From VRUE01 sp963698085 (GTDB lineage: Bacteria; Actinomycetota; Thermoleophilia; Solirubrobacterales; 70-9): a DNA stretch of 64,000 nt. The stretch spans positions 744,001 to 808,000 of the forward strand of contig OY969122.1 in NCBI GenBank assembly GCA_963698085.1, in the 5' to 3' direction. The notes under the pieces were generated by a model that saw nothing but the letters and a program-made list of their open reading frames with translations, was not told the origin of the DNA and made no database searches. Shown here piece after piece: positions 7,875-16,060 of this stretch. The position numbers and the translations under genes were made by a program. Every line of letters begins with the position of its first letter. Within the stretch, counting starts at the first letter, position 1.

Positions 7875-8896
7875 CCGAGCAGGTTGCGCTCGACGAGCAG
7901 CTCGGCAAGTTGGACGGTGTTGGTCGCGGCGCCCTTGCGCAGGTTGTCGGAAACGACCCAGATGTCGAGCGCGCGCTCGTTGCCTGGGTCGCGGCGGATG
8001 CGGCCGACGAAGACGTCGTCCTTGCCGGCCGCCTCGATCGCCATCGGGTAGCTGGCGGCGGCGGGATCGTCGAGGACGGTGACGCCCGGCGCCGCCGCGA
8101 GCAGCTCGCGGGCACGCTCGGGGTCGAGCGGCTCGCGCGTCTCGACGTTGACCGCCTCGGAATGGCCGCTGACGACGGGCACGCGAACGCAGGTGGCGCT
8201 GATGCGGATCTCCCCGTCGCCGAGGATCTTGCGCGTCTCGTTGATCAGCTTGCGCTCCTCGTCGGTGTGATCGTCGCCTTCGGGGAAGCTGCCTGCCTGC
8301 GGCAGGGCGTTGAAGGCGATCTGGTGTGGGTACACCGATGCCACGGTGTCGCGGTCCTCGAGCGCCGCCCGTGACTGCGCAGTCAGCTCGTCGATCGCCG
8401 CCTTGCCCGTCCCGGAGACGGCCTGGTAGGTGGAGATGACGAGGCGCTCGATCCCGGCCGCGTCGTAGAGCGGCTTGAGCGCGACGACCATCTGCATCGT
8501 CGAGCAGTTGGGGTTGGCGACGATTCCCTTGTGCCGCGCTAGGTCGTCGGGATTGACCTCGGCGACGACCAGCGGCACGTCGTCGTGCATGCGCCAGTAG
8601 CTGGTGTTGTCGACGACGACTGCGCCAGCCTCGACCAGCTTCGGCGTCCACTCGGCGCTGACCGCGCCGCCGGCTGAAGAGAGGACGAGGTCGAGACCTT
8701 GGATCGTCTCCTCGTCGAGCGCGCGCACCTCGAGTGCCACCTCGCCCCACTCGAGCGCCTTGCCGGCCGAGCGTTCCGAGGCGAACGGCACGACCTCCGA
8801 GACAGGGAATTGACGGTCGGCGAGCAGCTCGAGGATCGTCGTCCCGACCAGCCCGGTCGCGCCCAGAACTCCGACTCTGTATCCGTCGCCCGCCAT
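7871..8896 (-). CDS. asd: Aspartate-semialdehyde dehydrogenase
   Basis: NADPH-dependent conversion of aspartyl phosphate to aspartate semialdehyde, the branch point for lysine/diaminopimelate, threonine and methionine. Length 341 is normal. The Rossmann motif GVLGATGLVG is at residues 9-18. The catalytic cysteine is C131 in NPNCST. The HQIAFN motif of the substrate-binding half follows. It lies 19 bases downstream of aspartokinase on the same strand, so the first two steps of the pathway form an operon. Confidence 0.96.
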   Translation of the reverse strand: MAGDGYRVGVLGATGLVGTTILELLADRQFPVSEVVPFASERSAGKALEWGEVALEVRALDEETIQGLDLVLSSAGGAVSAEWTPKLVEAGAVVVDNTSYWRMHDDVPLVVAEVNPDDLARHKGIVANPNCSTMQMVVALKPLYDAAGIERLVISTYQAVSGTGKAAIDELTAQSRAALEDRDTVASVYPHQIAFNALPQAGSFPEGDDHTDEERKLINETRKILGDGEIRISATCVRVPVVSGHSEAVNVETREPLDPERARELLAAAPGVTVLDDPAAASYPMAIEAAGKDDVFVGRIRRDPGNERALDIWVVSDNLRKGAATNTVQLAELLVERNLLG

Positions 8897-8915
8897 CGTC
8901 CGAGTATGGCGCGGC

Positions 8916-10214
8916 TCAGCCGCTAATCGTTGGCCGGTGCTGGACGCCCATCGGGTCCTCTGGTTTAACCGAGTCCTCGCCCAGCTCGAAGGCCTGGTGG
9001 AGAGCGCGGACCGCGTCGGGAACCCGGTCGGCGGAGATGACGCAGGAGATCTTGATCGGCGAGGTCGAGATCATCTCGATGTTGATCCCCTCGCCGCCGA
9101 GCACCTCGAAGACCTTGGCCGCAACCCCGGGATGCGAGCGCATACCGGCGCCGACGATCGAGACCTTGCCAATCCGCTCGTCGGTGCGTACGTCCTGGCT
9201 GACGTCGAGCTCGCGCACCGTGTCGGCCGCAGCCGTCAGATCGGAGCGGTCGACGGTGAAGGAGAGGTCGGCGAGCGCATCATCGCCAACCGGCTCGTTC
9301 TGGATGATCACGTCGACGTTGATGCCGGCGGCGGCCAGCGCGGTGAAGATCCGCCCGGCGACTCCCGGTTCGTCGCGGACGCCGGTCAGCGTCACCCGCG
9401 CCTCGCCATCGGAGTGGGTCACTGCGGTTACGAAAGGTTGCTCCACGTTCTCCTGCTCGCTTTCCTCTTCTGAGACCACGAGGGTACCGGGGCCGTCTTC
9501 GAAGCTGCTGCGGCAGTGGATGCGCACGCCGTTGTTGCGCGCGTACTCGACCGAGCGCAGCTGCAGCACCTTTGCCCCGGAGGCCGACATCTCGAGCATC
9601 TCCTCGTAGGAGGTGACGGTGAGCTTGCGGGCGTCGGGGACGATGCGCGGGTCAGCGCTGAAGACACCGGCGACGTCGGTGTAAATCTCGCAGACGCTGG
9701 CGTCGAGCGCCGCGGCGAGGGCGACCGCGGTCGTGTCGGAGCCGCCCCGGCCCAGCGTCGTCACGTCTTGGCTGTCGGTGGAGACGCCCTGGAAGCCGGC
9801 GACGAGGACGATCCGGTCCCCCTCCAGCGTCTCGCGGATGCGCTCGGCGCGCACGTCGATGATCTTGGCCCGGGTGTGGGAGGAATCGGTGACGATGCCG
9901 GCCTGCGATCCGGTCAATGAGATCGCGTTGTGGCCCATGTCGTGGATCGCCATCGCGCAGAGCGCGCAGGAGATCCGCTCGCCGGTCGAGAGCAGCATGT
10001 CCATCTCCCGCGCCACCGGGCGCTCGGATATCTCCATCGCCTGGGCGACCAACTCGTCGGTCGTCTTGCCGCGCGCCGAGAGGACCGCGACGACGCGGTT
10101 GCCGGCCTCGCGCGCGGCGACGATCCGCCGCGCCGCGCGCTTGATCTCCTCGGCGCCGGCGACGGAGGTGCCGCCGAACTTCATCACGACTATGTCGGAG
10201 TTGGTCCCGGCCAT
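8916..10214 (-). CDS. lysC: Aspartate kinase
   Basis: First enzyme of the aspartate family pathway (432 residues). The kinase signature KFGGTSVAG is at residues 12-20. The aspartate-binding part includes GRGGSDTTAVALAAAL. Two ACT domains occupy about residues 270-420 and mediate feedback inhibition by lysine and/or threonine in this family. In many Actinomycetota an internal start makes a separate regulatory subunit; a GTG/ATG before the ACT domains could do this here, but nothing decides it. The gene precedes asd in an operon. The upstream 70 bases show no recognisable lysine riboswitch or leader peptide. Confidence 0.95.
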   Translation of the reverse strand: MAGTNSDIVVMKFGGTSVAGAEEIKRAARRIVAAREAGNRVVAVLSARGKTTDELVAQAMEISERPVAREMDMLLSTGERISCALCAMAIHDMGHNAISLTGSQAGIVTDSSHTRAKIIDVRAERIRETLEGDRIVLVAGFQGVSTDSQDVTTLGRGGSDTTAVALAAALDASVCEIYTDVAGVFSADPRIVPDARKLTVTSYEEMLEMSASGAKVLQLRSVEYARNNGVRIHCRSSFEDGPGTLVVSEEESEQENVEQPFVTAVTHSDGEARVTLTGVRDEPGVAGRIFTALAAAGINVDVIIQNEPVGDDALADLSFTVDRSDLTAAADTVRELDVSQDVRTDERIGKVSIVGAGMRSHPGVAAKVFEVLGGEGINIEMISTSPIKISCVISADRVPDAVRALHQAFELGEDSVKPEDPMGVQHRPTISG

Positions 10215-10283
10215 GCGAGGTTCGAGGATAGTCGGGCTTGAGCACCGTGGCAGTGATTGAACTCCCCGACCGCGCTGCGGCCG

Positions 10284-10691
10284 TTACGCCTCTTCGAGTG
10301 ATCTTCGGTCACGACGCGGAAACAGATACCGGGTAATTACCAGGGCTACGCCGATGAGCTCGATCATCGTCGCGCCCAACCAAGCCTGTATCACGCCGGT
10401 CTCGAGTTCCCACGCGACCCCCGCCCAAGCGTAGGCGATAAAGACGCCGTCAGCGACGACAAGTTGTGCTGCAACTAGAATCAAGAGCCATTTCGCGTAG
10501 GTCTTCTTGAGTTCTATGTCCTGCTTGTGGTCAGCCCCTTCCAGACCGCGGTGATCATGTGGATCGAGCTGCTGAAGAGGAACCGCCTCTTCCAACGCCT
10601 CGGGGCTGACAGCCGCGTCCAAGGCGGTCTTGGCAGTTGGTTCCGAGTTGGAGGCCACGCCCTCGTCCGCGACACCTACAGGCTCGTCCAT
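10284..10691 (-). CDS. Small two-helix membrane protein, partner of the ImmA-like peptidase
   Basis: 135 residues, not recognised as a named family. The first 60 residues are acidic and soluble. Two membrane helices follow (about 68-89 and 100-121), then a short basic tail (RYLFPRRDRR). It starts 5 bases after the stop of the ImmA/IrrE-type peptidase gene, with TAGGAA upstream of the ATG, so the two are co-transcribed. The pairing suggests a membrane substrate, sensor or inhibitor for the peptidase; this is inference only. Confidence 0.7.
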   Translation of the reverse strand: MDEPVGVADEGVASNSEPTAKTALDAAVSPEALEEAVPLQQLDPHDHRGLEGADHKQDIELKKTYAKWLLILVAAQLVVADGVFIAYAWAGVAWELETGVIQAWLGATMIELIGVALVITRYLFPRRDRRSLEEA

Positions 10692-10696
10692 GGTTC

Positions 10697-11182
10697 CTAA
10701 AGGTCGAGATTTTCAAGCCTGTACTGCATCGCCTCGCGCGAAACCCCGAACTTCTGGGCCATGCGGAAATCGGCAAGTCCCTGCTTCTGGAATTCCTTGA
10801 CGCGATCCTCCGGCATCAGCAGGTTCGCAGCGAAGCTATTTGCAAATCGCTCCTCCTCGGCGGTTCCATTTGAGGACCTCGAATCCCGATAGTCGACGTA
10901 TTCGTACTGATCCGGTTGTTCGGCCCGACGGATGAAATGCCCTAACTCATGCGCACAGGTGAACCTCTTGCGGTTCCTGCTGTCGTTCGCATTGAGCAAG
11001 ATCGAAGGATCCGCGCCCCGCCGCTTGACAAGTGCCCCCGATACATCCTCATTGAGGTACGTATCGAGAACCTTGATGCCAAGGCTCTGAGCAATGCGCA
11101 CCGGGTCCACCGGCAGAGCGCCATCCCAACATTCCTCTAGCAGTTCGCCAGCAGCTGACCCCGCACCATAATTTCTAAGCAT
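10697..11182 (-). CDS. ImmA/IrrE family metallo-endopeptidase
   Basis: Zinc peptidase of the M78 (ImmA/IrrE) family, 161 residues. HELGH is at residues 78-82, and a glutamate ligand candidate sits in EERFANSFAANLLMP near 110-111. The C-terminus holds the short helix-turn-helix-like segment typical of the family (MAQKFGVSREAMQYRL). Relatives cleave XRE-type repressors in mobile elements (ImmA) or DdrO in the radiation response (IrrE). No XRE repressor gene lies next to it. The downstream partner is a two-helix membrane protein, which makes the target unclear. Confidence 0.88.
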   Translation of the reverse strand: MLRNYGAGSAAGELLEECWDGALPVDPVRIAQSLGIKVLDTYLNEDVSGALVKRRGADPSILLNANDSRNRKRFTCAHELGHFIRRAEQPDQYEYVDYRDSRSSNGTAEEERFANSFAANLLMPEDRVKEFQKQGLADFRMAQKFGVSREAMQYRLENLDL

Positions 11183-11270
11183 GAGGGAAGTGTAGCCGCG
11201 CCTTCGGACGCAGCTTTTTGTCAGCGGTTCGGTCGCATCCAGGTTAACTTTTGCGTGATGGAGGTCACGC

Positions 11271-11299
11271 TCAAGATATATCTACGAGATATATCTTGA
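11271..11299. promoter_or_regulatory. Perfect palindromic operator for PadR
   Basis: Two 13-bp arms (TCAAGATATATCT and its exact complement) separated by ACG end five bases before the PadR start codon. The AT-rich palindrome stands out from its GC-rich surroundings. PadR proteins bind such dyads and repress their own operon, so this is very likely the autoregulatory operator. Confidence 0.85.
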
Positions 11300-11303
11300 T
11301 GCT

Positions 11304-11849
11304 ATGGAGTTAAACGCCACCGCCTACGTGATCCTCGGCATGGTCTCGCGCGAGCCCCGCTCGGGCTACGAGATCAAAGCGGCCGTTGACAGCACGACGA
11401 GGTTCTTCTGGGCGGCTAGTTACGGGCAGATCTATCCGGAGCTGAAGCGGCTTTCGGAAGCCGGGTTGGTGGCGGGGGTCGACGCCTCTCAAGGCGACCG
11501 CAAGCGCACCCGCTATGCGATCACCCCCGACGGCGAAGCCGAGCTGAAGGACTGGCTGCGCAAGCCGCCGGAAGCATCTGAGATGCGCGAAGAAGGGCTG
11601 CTCAAACTGTTCTTCTCCGGTGTGCTCGAGCCCGCCGAGGCGGTCGAGACCCTGCGGGTGATGCGCCGCCACCGGCTCGACTTGGCCGAGCGCCTGCGCA
11701 CGATGGAGCCGCAGAAAACCGAGCTGAAGGACCCCTACCCGCTGATCGTGCTGCGGGCGGGGATCGAGTTCAACGAGTGGTTCGCCGAGTGGTGCGAGCG
11801 GATGGAGTCCGAGCTGCTCGCACCCGTTCGAGAGAAAGGGAGAAGCTGA
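11304..11849 (+). CDS. PadR family transcriptional regulator
   Basis: 181 residues. The N-terminal winged helix (YVILGMVSREPRSGYEIKAA, then SYGQIYPELKRLSEAGLV) is the PadR signature. The C-terminal Vir-like helical half (from about 95) provides dimerisation. The stop overlaps the start of the MMPL transporter by one base (TGATG). PadR proteins are ligand-responsive repressors of efflux pumps, so it most likely controls its own expression and the exporter through the palindrome directly upstream. Confidence 0.93.
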   Translation: MELNATAYVILGMVSREPRSGYEIKAAVDSTTRFFWAASYGQIYPELKRLSEAGLVAGVDASQGDRKRTRYAITPDGEAELKDWLRKPPEASEMREEGLLKLFFSGVLEPAEAVETLRVMRRHRLDLAERLRTMEPQKTELKDPYPLIVLRAGIEFNEWFAEWCERMESELLAPVREKGRS

Positions 11850-13987
11850 TGTTCGACTCACTAGCCCGCCTCGCCGATCGACACGCCCGTCGCGTCGGCT
11901 TCCTCGCAATCGCCTTCTTCCTGCTCGCCGGCGCCCTCGGTGGCTCGGTCGCCGACCGGCTCGACCCCTATGGCGCCGACGACCCGAGCACCGAGGCCGT
12001 CGAAGCACGCGAGCAGCTGCAGGAAGCCGGCCACCGCATACCCGGCGCGCTCGTCGTGGTCAGCGATGCCCCGGTCGCGAAGCCCTCGACCCGAAACCGG
12101 ATCGCGGCGCTCGAACGCGAGCTGCGCGCCCGCGACGACGTCAAGTCGGTCAGCAGCTACTACACGACCCGCTCGCGCGACTTCGTCTCCAACGATGGCG
12201 ATGCCACCTACATCGCCGTCGCGTTGAAGCCAATCGACGACAAGGAGTGGCAGGCGGCGGGCGGCGAGATAGCCAACGAGCTAGACGGCCGCCCCGGGAT
12301 CACGGTCGGGGGCGCCGCGGTCGCCCAGGAGCAGGTCAACAAGCAGGTCGAGGACGATCTGCGCCGGGCCGAGATGCTCGCTTTCCCGCTGCTCTTCCTG
12401 CTCTCCTTCATCTTCTTCCGCAGCCTGGTAGCAGCGCTGCTGCCGGTGATGATCGGCCTGCTGGCGATCGTCGGCACCTTCCTCATCCTGCGAGTGGCGA
12501 GCGAATTCGGCTCGATCTCGATCTTCGCCCTCAACCTGACCACCGGGCTGGGGCTGGGGCTGGCGATCGACTACAGCCTCTTCATCGTCTCCCGCTACCG
12601 CGAGGAGATCGCCAAAGATGGGCCTGGGCTGGCAGCGATGCGCCGCGTCCTCGCCACCGCGGGCCGGACCGTCTTCTTCTCCTCGCTGACGGTCGCCGCG
12701 GCACTCGCCTCGCTGCTCGTCTTCCCACAGCGCTTTCTCTACTCGATGGGGCTCGGCGGCTCGCTGGTCGTGCTGCTGGCGGCGCTGATCTCGCTGACCG
12801 TGCTGCCCGCAGTGCTGACCCTGCTCGGGACGCGGGTCAACTCGCTCGCCCCGAGCTTCCTGCAGCGCCGCGCCGAGGCTGACGCGCGCCCGGACGAGCA
12901 GGGCTTCTGGTACCGCCTCTCGCGCTTCGTAATGCGCCGCCCGGCGCCGATCGCGACGCTCAGCGCCCTCTTCCTGATCGTCCTCGGCCTGCCCTTCTTC
13001 AACATCAAGTTCAACACCGTCGACCCGACCGTTCTGCCAAAGGAGGCGAGCGCGCGACAGGCCTACGACACCGTCAGCGCCGAGTTCCCGCCCTACCGCG
13101 AGACGCCGATCTGGCTCTCGGTCGAAGGGGCCACGCCGAAGCAGACGGCCGTGCTAACGGCGCGGGTCCGCCAGACCCCCGGCGTCGCCGCCGTCGCCCC
13201 ACCGCAGCCACTGAGCGGGGGCGTCACCGCGATCCAGGCGATCTCGGCGAACCCCTTTGCCACCGAGGCGAGCCAGTCGACGGTGGAGCGCATCCGTGAA
13301 GTCCCCGCGCCGCCCGGAGCGACCATCCTGGTCGGCGGCGCGACCGCCGATTTCGTCGACTTCCAGGACAGCCTCACCCGCCACCTGCCGATCGCCTTCG
13401 CGATCATCGTCGTCGCCACCCTGATCATCCTCTTCCTGATGACCGGATCGGTGGTGCTGCCGATCAAGTCGCTGATCATGAACGTGCTCAACCTCAGCGC
13501 CGTCTTCGGCCTCTTAGTGCTGATCTTCCAGGACGGCCGCTTCGAAAGCCTGCTCGACTACACCAGCAGCGGGGCGATCGAGCAGACGATGCCGATCCTG
13601 CTCTTCGCCGTCGCCTTCGGCCTCTCCACCGACTACGCCGTCTTCCTCCTCTCGCGGATCAAAGAGGCGCGTGACAACGGCGCCTCGGATTCCGAGTCGG
13701 TCGCGATCGGGCTCGAGCGAACCGGGCGCATCGTCACCGCGGCAGCGCTGCTGTTCGCGGTCGCGATCGGCGCTTTCGCCACCTCGCAGATCATCTTCAT
13801 CAAGCAGAACGGGGTCGGCACGGCGCTGGCGGTGCTGATCGACGCCAGCATCATCCGCGCGCTGCTCGTGCCCTCGCTGATGGAGCTGCTCGGCAAGTGG
13901 AACTGGTGGGCGCCTGCCCCGCTGCGGAGGTTGCACGAACGGTTCGGAATCAGCGAGACGAAGCTGCCCGAGCCGGAGAAGGCCTAG
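11849..13987 (+). CDS. MMPL/RND family transporter
   Basis: 712-residue RND-superfamily exporter of the MMPL type. It shows the duplicated layout: a helix at about 18-38, a large outer loop, a bundle of about five helices containing GLGLGLAIDYSLFIVSRYRE, then the same arrangement repeated with GLSTDYAVFLLSRIKE. The Asp-Tyr pairs in these segments are the proton-relay positions. The start is the ATG at 11849, coupled to padR; the ribosome site is GAAAGGGAG. Substrates of the family are lipids, siderophores or drugs; none can be assigned here. Confidence 0.93.
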   Translation: MFDSLARLADRHARRVGFLAIAFFLLAGALGGSVADRLDPYGADDPSTEAVEAREQLQEAGHRIPGALVVVSDAPVAKPSTRNRIAALERELRARDDVKSVSSYYTTRSRDFVSNDGDATYIAVALKPIDDKEWQAAGGEIANELDGRPGITVGGAAVAQEQVNKQVEDDLRRAEMLAFPLLFLLSFIFFRSLVAALLPVMIGLLAIVGTFLILRVASEFGSISIFALNLTTGLGLGLAIDYSLFIVSRYREEIAKDGPGLAAMRRVLATAGRTVFFSSLTVAAALASLLVFPQRFLYSMGLGGSLVVLLAALISLTVLPAVLTLLGTRVNSLAPSFLQRRAEADARPDEQGFWYRLSRFVMRRPAPIATLSALFLIVLGLPFFNIKFNTVDPTVLPKEASARQAYDTVSAEFPPYRETPIWLSVEGATPKQTAVLTARVRQTPGVAAVAPPQPLSGGVTAIQAISANPFATEASQSTVERIREVPAPPGATILVGGATADFVDFQDSLTRHLPIAFAIIVVATLIILFLMTGSVVLPIKSLIMNVLNLSAVFGLLVLIFQDGRFESLLDYTSSGAIEQTMPILLFAVAFGLSTDYAVFLLSRIKEARDNGASDSESVAIGLERTGRIVTAAALLFAVAIGAFATSQIIFIKQNGVGTALAVLIDASIIRALLVPSLMELLGKWNWWAPAPLRRLHERFGISETKLPEPEKA

Positions 13988-15114
13988 CGCTTCAGGTCGC
14001 CTTGGGCGCCGGCGGGATCGTCGGCGCCCTTGGTGTGCTCATCGCCGGCGATTCCCTTTAGCCCCAAGGAACCGTCTTCGGCGATTTCGACCGTCGCCAG
14101 ATATGAATCGCCGAGCTTCAGCTTCGCGGCATCGATCTCTTCCGGGACGGTGAGCGTCAGACTCGATTCGCTCTCACCGGCCCAGTCGACGGAAAAGAGA
14201 ATCTGCCCCTCCTCTTTCAGAACCTCTTTGACGATGCCGGCAAGTTCGAGGTAAGTCGAGGGCGGAACCGATGCCACCTCGAGCTTGCTCTGGAGCAGGG
14301 TCGAGTGACCTTTGGGCTCATCCGGCGGCTCGATTTTCGCCGTCACCGTAACCAGCGAGCCGAGTGCCGGCAGCTCGGGCGCGGCGCCACTCGGATCGGG
14401 TTCGACGTGGACGGGCAATGATGAACCACGACCGGAGACGGTGTACGCGGGGGCGGTGGGATTCGGGTCGGCAAAGGTCACGGTACCGCTGAAGGTGGCC
14501 TCCTTCACCCTCCTCCTCTCTCGCTGCAGCTCAGCGGCTTCGGCATACGTGTTGTTGGCGAGCGGACGCAACGGCCCACTCAGTTTCGTGCCCGGGTCCG
14601 GGAGCTCGGCATGGACGGAAATCAGTTCGCCACCCTTGATCGCCATCGCGTAACTGCCCGCCGCCGGGCTGACGTGCACGACGGTTCCCTCGAACATCTG
14701 GCCCTTGGCCTCTTTGGGCTCGCTTTCCTCCGCCGGAGACGATTCCGGCGCCGGTTCGGTAGCGGGAGGAAGTGGTTCGACCGGTTCGGGGGCGAGCGGC
14801 ACGGTGGACGGCAGCGCTTCTTCGAAGCCCCCGCCTCCGCCACCTAGCGCCGGCCCAGCGGATTCGGTGGAGGCGACCCCTCCGCCGCCTCCACCGCTCT
14901 GCCCATCGTCCCCGCCCGAGCTTGGAAGTTCGATGACCTGCTGGGCACTCGTCGCCAGCGAGCCCGCCGTGCCCGGGCCGATCGCGACGCCGGCGAAGAT
15001 GCCGAAGCCAAGTGCAGCGGCGCTCAGCGGCGCCGCCCAGCGCCGATCGGTGACGACCAGCGAGGCGCCGCGCAGCGCCTGGTCGACCGCCCGGCTTTTC
15101 AGCATGCGCTTCAT
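13984..15114 (-). CDS. Membrane-anchored Gly/Pro-rich extracytoplasmic protein, last gene of the extended pst operon
   Basis: 376 residues, function unknown. A membrane segment at about 28-48 (PLSAAALGFGIFAGVAIGP) is followed by a low-complexity Gly/Pro/Glu linker to about 140, then beta-rich sequence with what look like repeated OB- or Ig-like units (GTVVHVSPAAGSYAMAI, FSGTVTFADPN, ELAGIVKEVLKEEGQ). The start is the ATG at 15114, overlapping the upstream stop by 4 bp; a longer open frame to 15384 is only a shadow of the neighbour. Convergent with the MMPL gene, with a 4-bp overlap of the ends. Confidence 0.75.
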   Translation of the reverse strand: MKRMLKSRAVDQALRGASLVVTDRRWAAPLSAAALGFGIFAGVAIGPGTAGSLATSAQQVIELPSSGGDDGQSGGGGGGVASTESAGPALGGGGGGFEEALPSTVPLAPEPVEPLPPATEPAPESSPAEESEPKEAKGQMFEGTVVHVSPAAGSYAMAIKGGELISVHAELPDPGTKLSGPLRPLANNTYAEAAELQRERRRVKEATFSGTVTFADPNPTAPAYTVSGRGSSLPVHVEPDPSGAAPELPALGSLVTVTAKIEPPDEPKGHSTLLQSKLEVASVPPSTYLELAGIVKEVLKEEGQILFSVDWAGESESSLTLTVPEEIDAAKLKLGDSYLATVEIAEDGSLGLKGIAGDEHTKGADDPAGAQGDLKR

Positions 15115-15446
15115 GCCTGCGATGGGGCCGGTGCCGAGGCGCTCGCCTGCACCGGCTCGATCAACTCTTTTCCGCACTGCCAGCAGAAGGCGGATCCCTG
15201 CGCGTAGAGGGCGCCGCAGTTGCCGCAAGCCCCGGCGGCACCAGCCTGGCCGAGCTTCAGCATCCGCTCGACCTCCGCCAGCTCGGCATCGACCTGCTGC
15301 AGCTTCGCCGCCTGGCGGCTGAGCACGTCGAGGCGGAAGTGGTCGCGGATCGCCATCTCGTAGGCGACCCCGCCCAGGTCCCACTGCAGCTCGGCCAGCT
15401 GCTTGGAGAGCCGCTCCCGTCGCCCTTGCAGGTCATCGCTCATCAT
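15111..15446 (-). CDS. Coiled-coil zinc-ribbon protein
   Basis: 111 residues. A helical, probably coiled-coil region (about 5-65) is followed by a zinc ribbon with ACGNCG and FCWQCG, then an Ala/Pro tail. No enzymatic motif. Both start and stop overlap the neighbours by 4 bp, so it is tightly coupled within the operon that begins at pstS. Role unknown; zinc ribbons of this kind usually mediate protein-protein contacts. Confidence 0.75.
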   Translation of the reverse strand: MMSDDLQGRRERLSKQLAELQWDLGGVAYEMAIRDHFRLDVLSRQAAKLQQVDAELAEVERMLKLGQAGAAGACGNCGALYAQGSAFCWQCGKELIEPVQASASAPAPSQA

Positions 15447-16060
15447 TCGATCGCCGTGCCCTTGCTGCCGCCGCCGGGCGCTTTGCTGTCTTCCGGCGGC
15501 GGGGCGCCGGGGGTCGCTATTTCGTCGGGCAGGTTGGCGCTGTTTTCCGCTTTTTCCTCGGGGGTGCCTTCCTTCAGCTGTTGAAGCGCCTCATCGCTGG
15601 CCACGGGTGCCTTGCCGGTGTCGGTGCTGCCGCCTTTGACCGCGCCACTGTCCTTGCCGCCCCCGCTGGCCTTCGCCTGCTTCGAGCTTTCCTTCAAGGC
15701 GCCGCCGGCTTCCTCGTCAGACGCGGTTTTGCCGCTGTCGGCATCGCCGCCCTGGACGACGACCGGCGCCGGCACGGTCACCGTGCCACCGCCGTCGCCC
15801 TTGCCGATCAGCACGCCGATCAGCAGCATCACGCCAAGTACTGCAATACCTCCTACGGCGGCCAACGGGGTGTAGTCGCGAGCCGGTTTCTCCTCGCTGG
15901 ATGAAGCTACCGGCTCCACGTCCTGCGGCTGTACTGCGGGAACCTCGTACTGCCGGAAGTCGATCCGTGGCTCCCCCTGCCGCTGGCCACAGTTCAGGCA
16001 GTAGCGCTGATCCTCCGCGAGTCGAGCCCCGCAGTCTCGACATCTCAGCTCGTCGGTCAT
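15443..16060 (-). CDS. Zinc-ribbon membrane protein
   Basis: 205 residues. An N-terminal cytoplasmic zinc ribbon (CRDCG and YCLNCG, within residues 6-26) is followed by one membrane helix (about 68-88, AVGGIAVLGVMLLIGVLIGK) and a Gly/Ser/Lys/Glu-rich, probably unstructured outer tail. The layout of zinc ribbon, single helix and extracytoplasmic tail suggests signal relay or scaffolding. The 4-bp overlaps on both sides place it in the extended pst operon. No named family recognised. Confidence 0.75.
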   Translation of the reverse strand: MTDELRCRDCGARLAEDQRYCLNCGQRQGEPRIDFRQYEVPAVQPQDVEPVASSSEEKPARDYTPLAAVGGIAVLGVMLLIGVLIGKGDGGGTVTVPAPVVVQGGDADSGKTASDEEAGGALKESSKQAKASGGGKDSGAVKGGSTDTGKAPVASDEALQQLKEGTPEEKAENSANLPDEIATPGAPPPEDSKAPGGGSKGTAIE

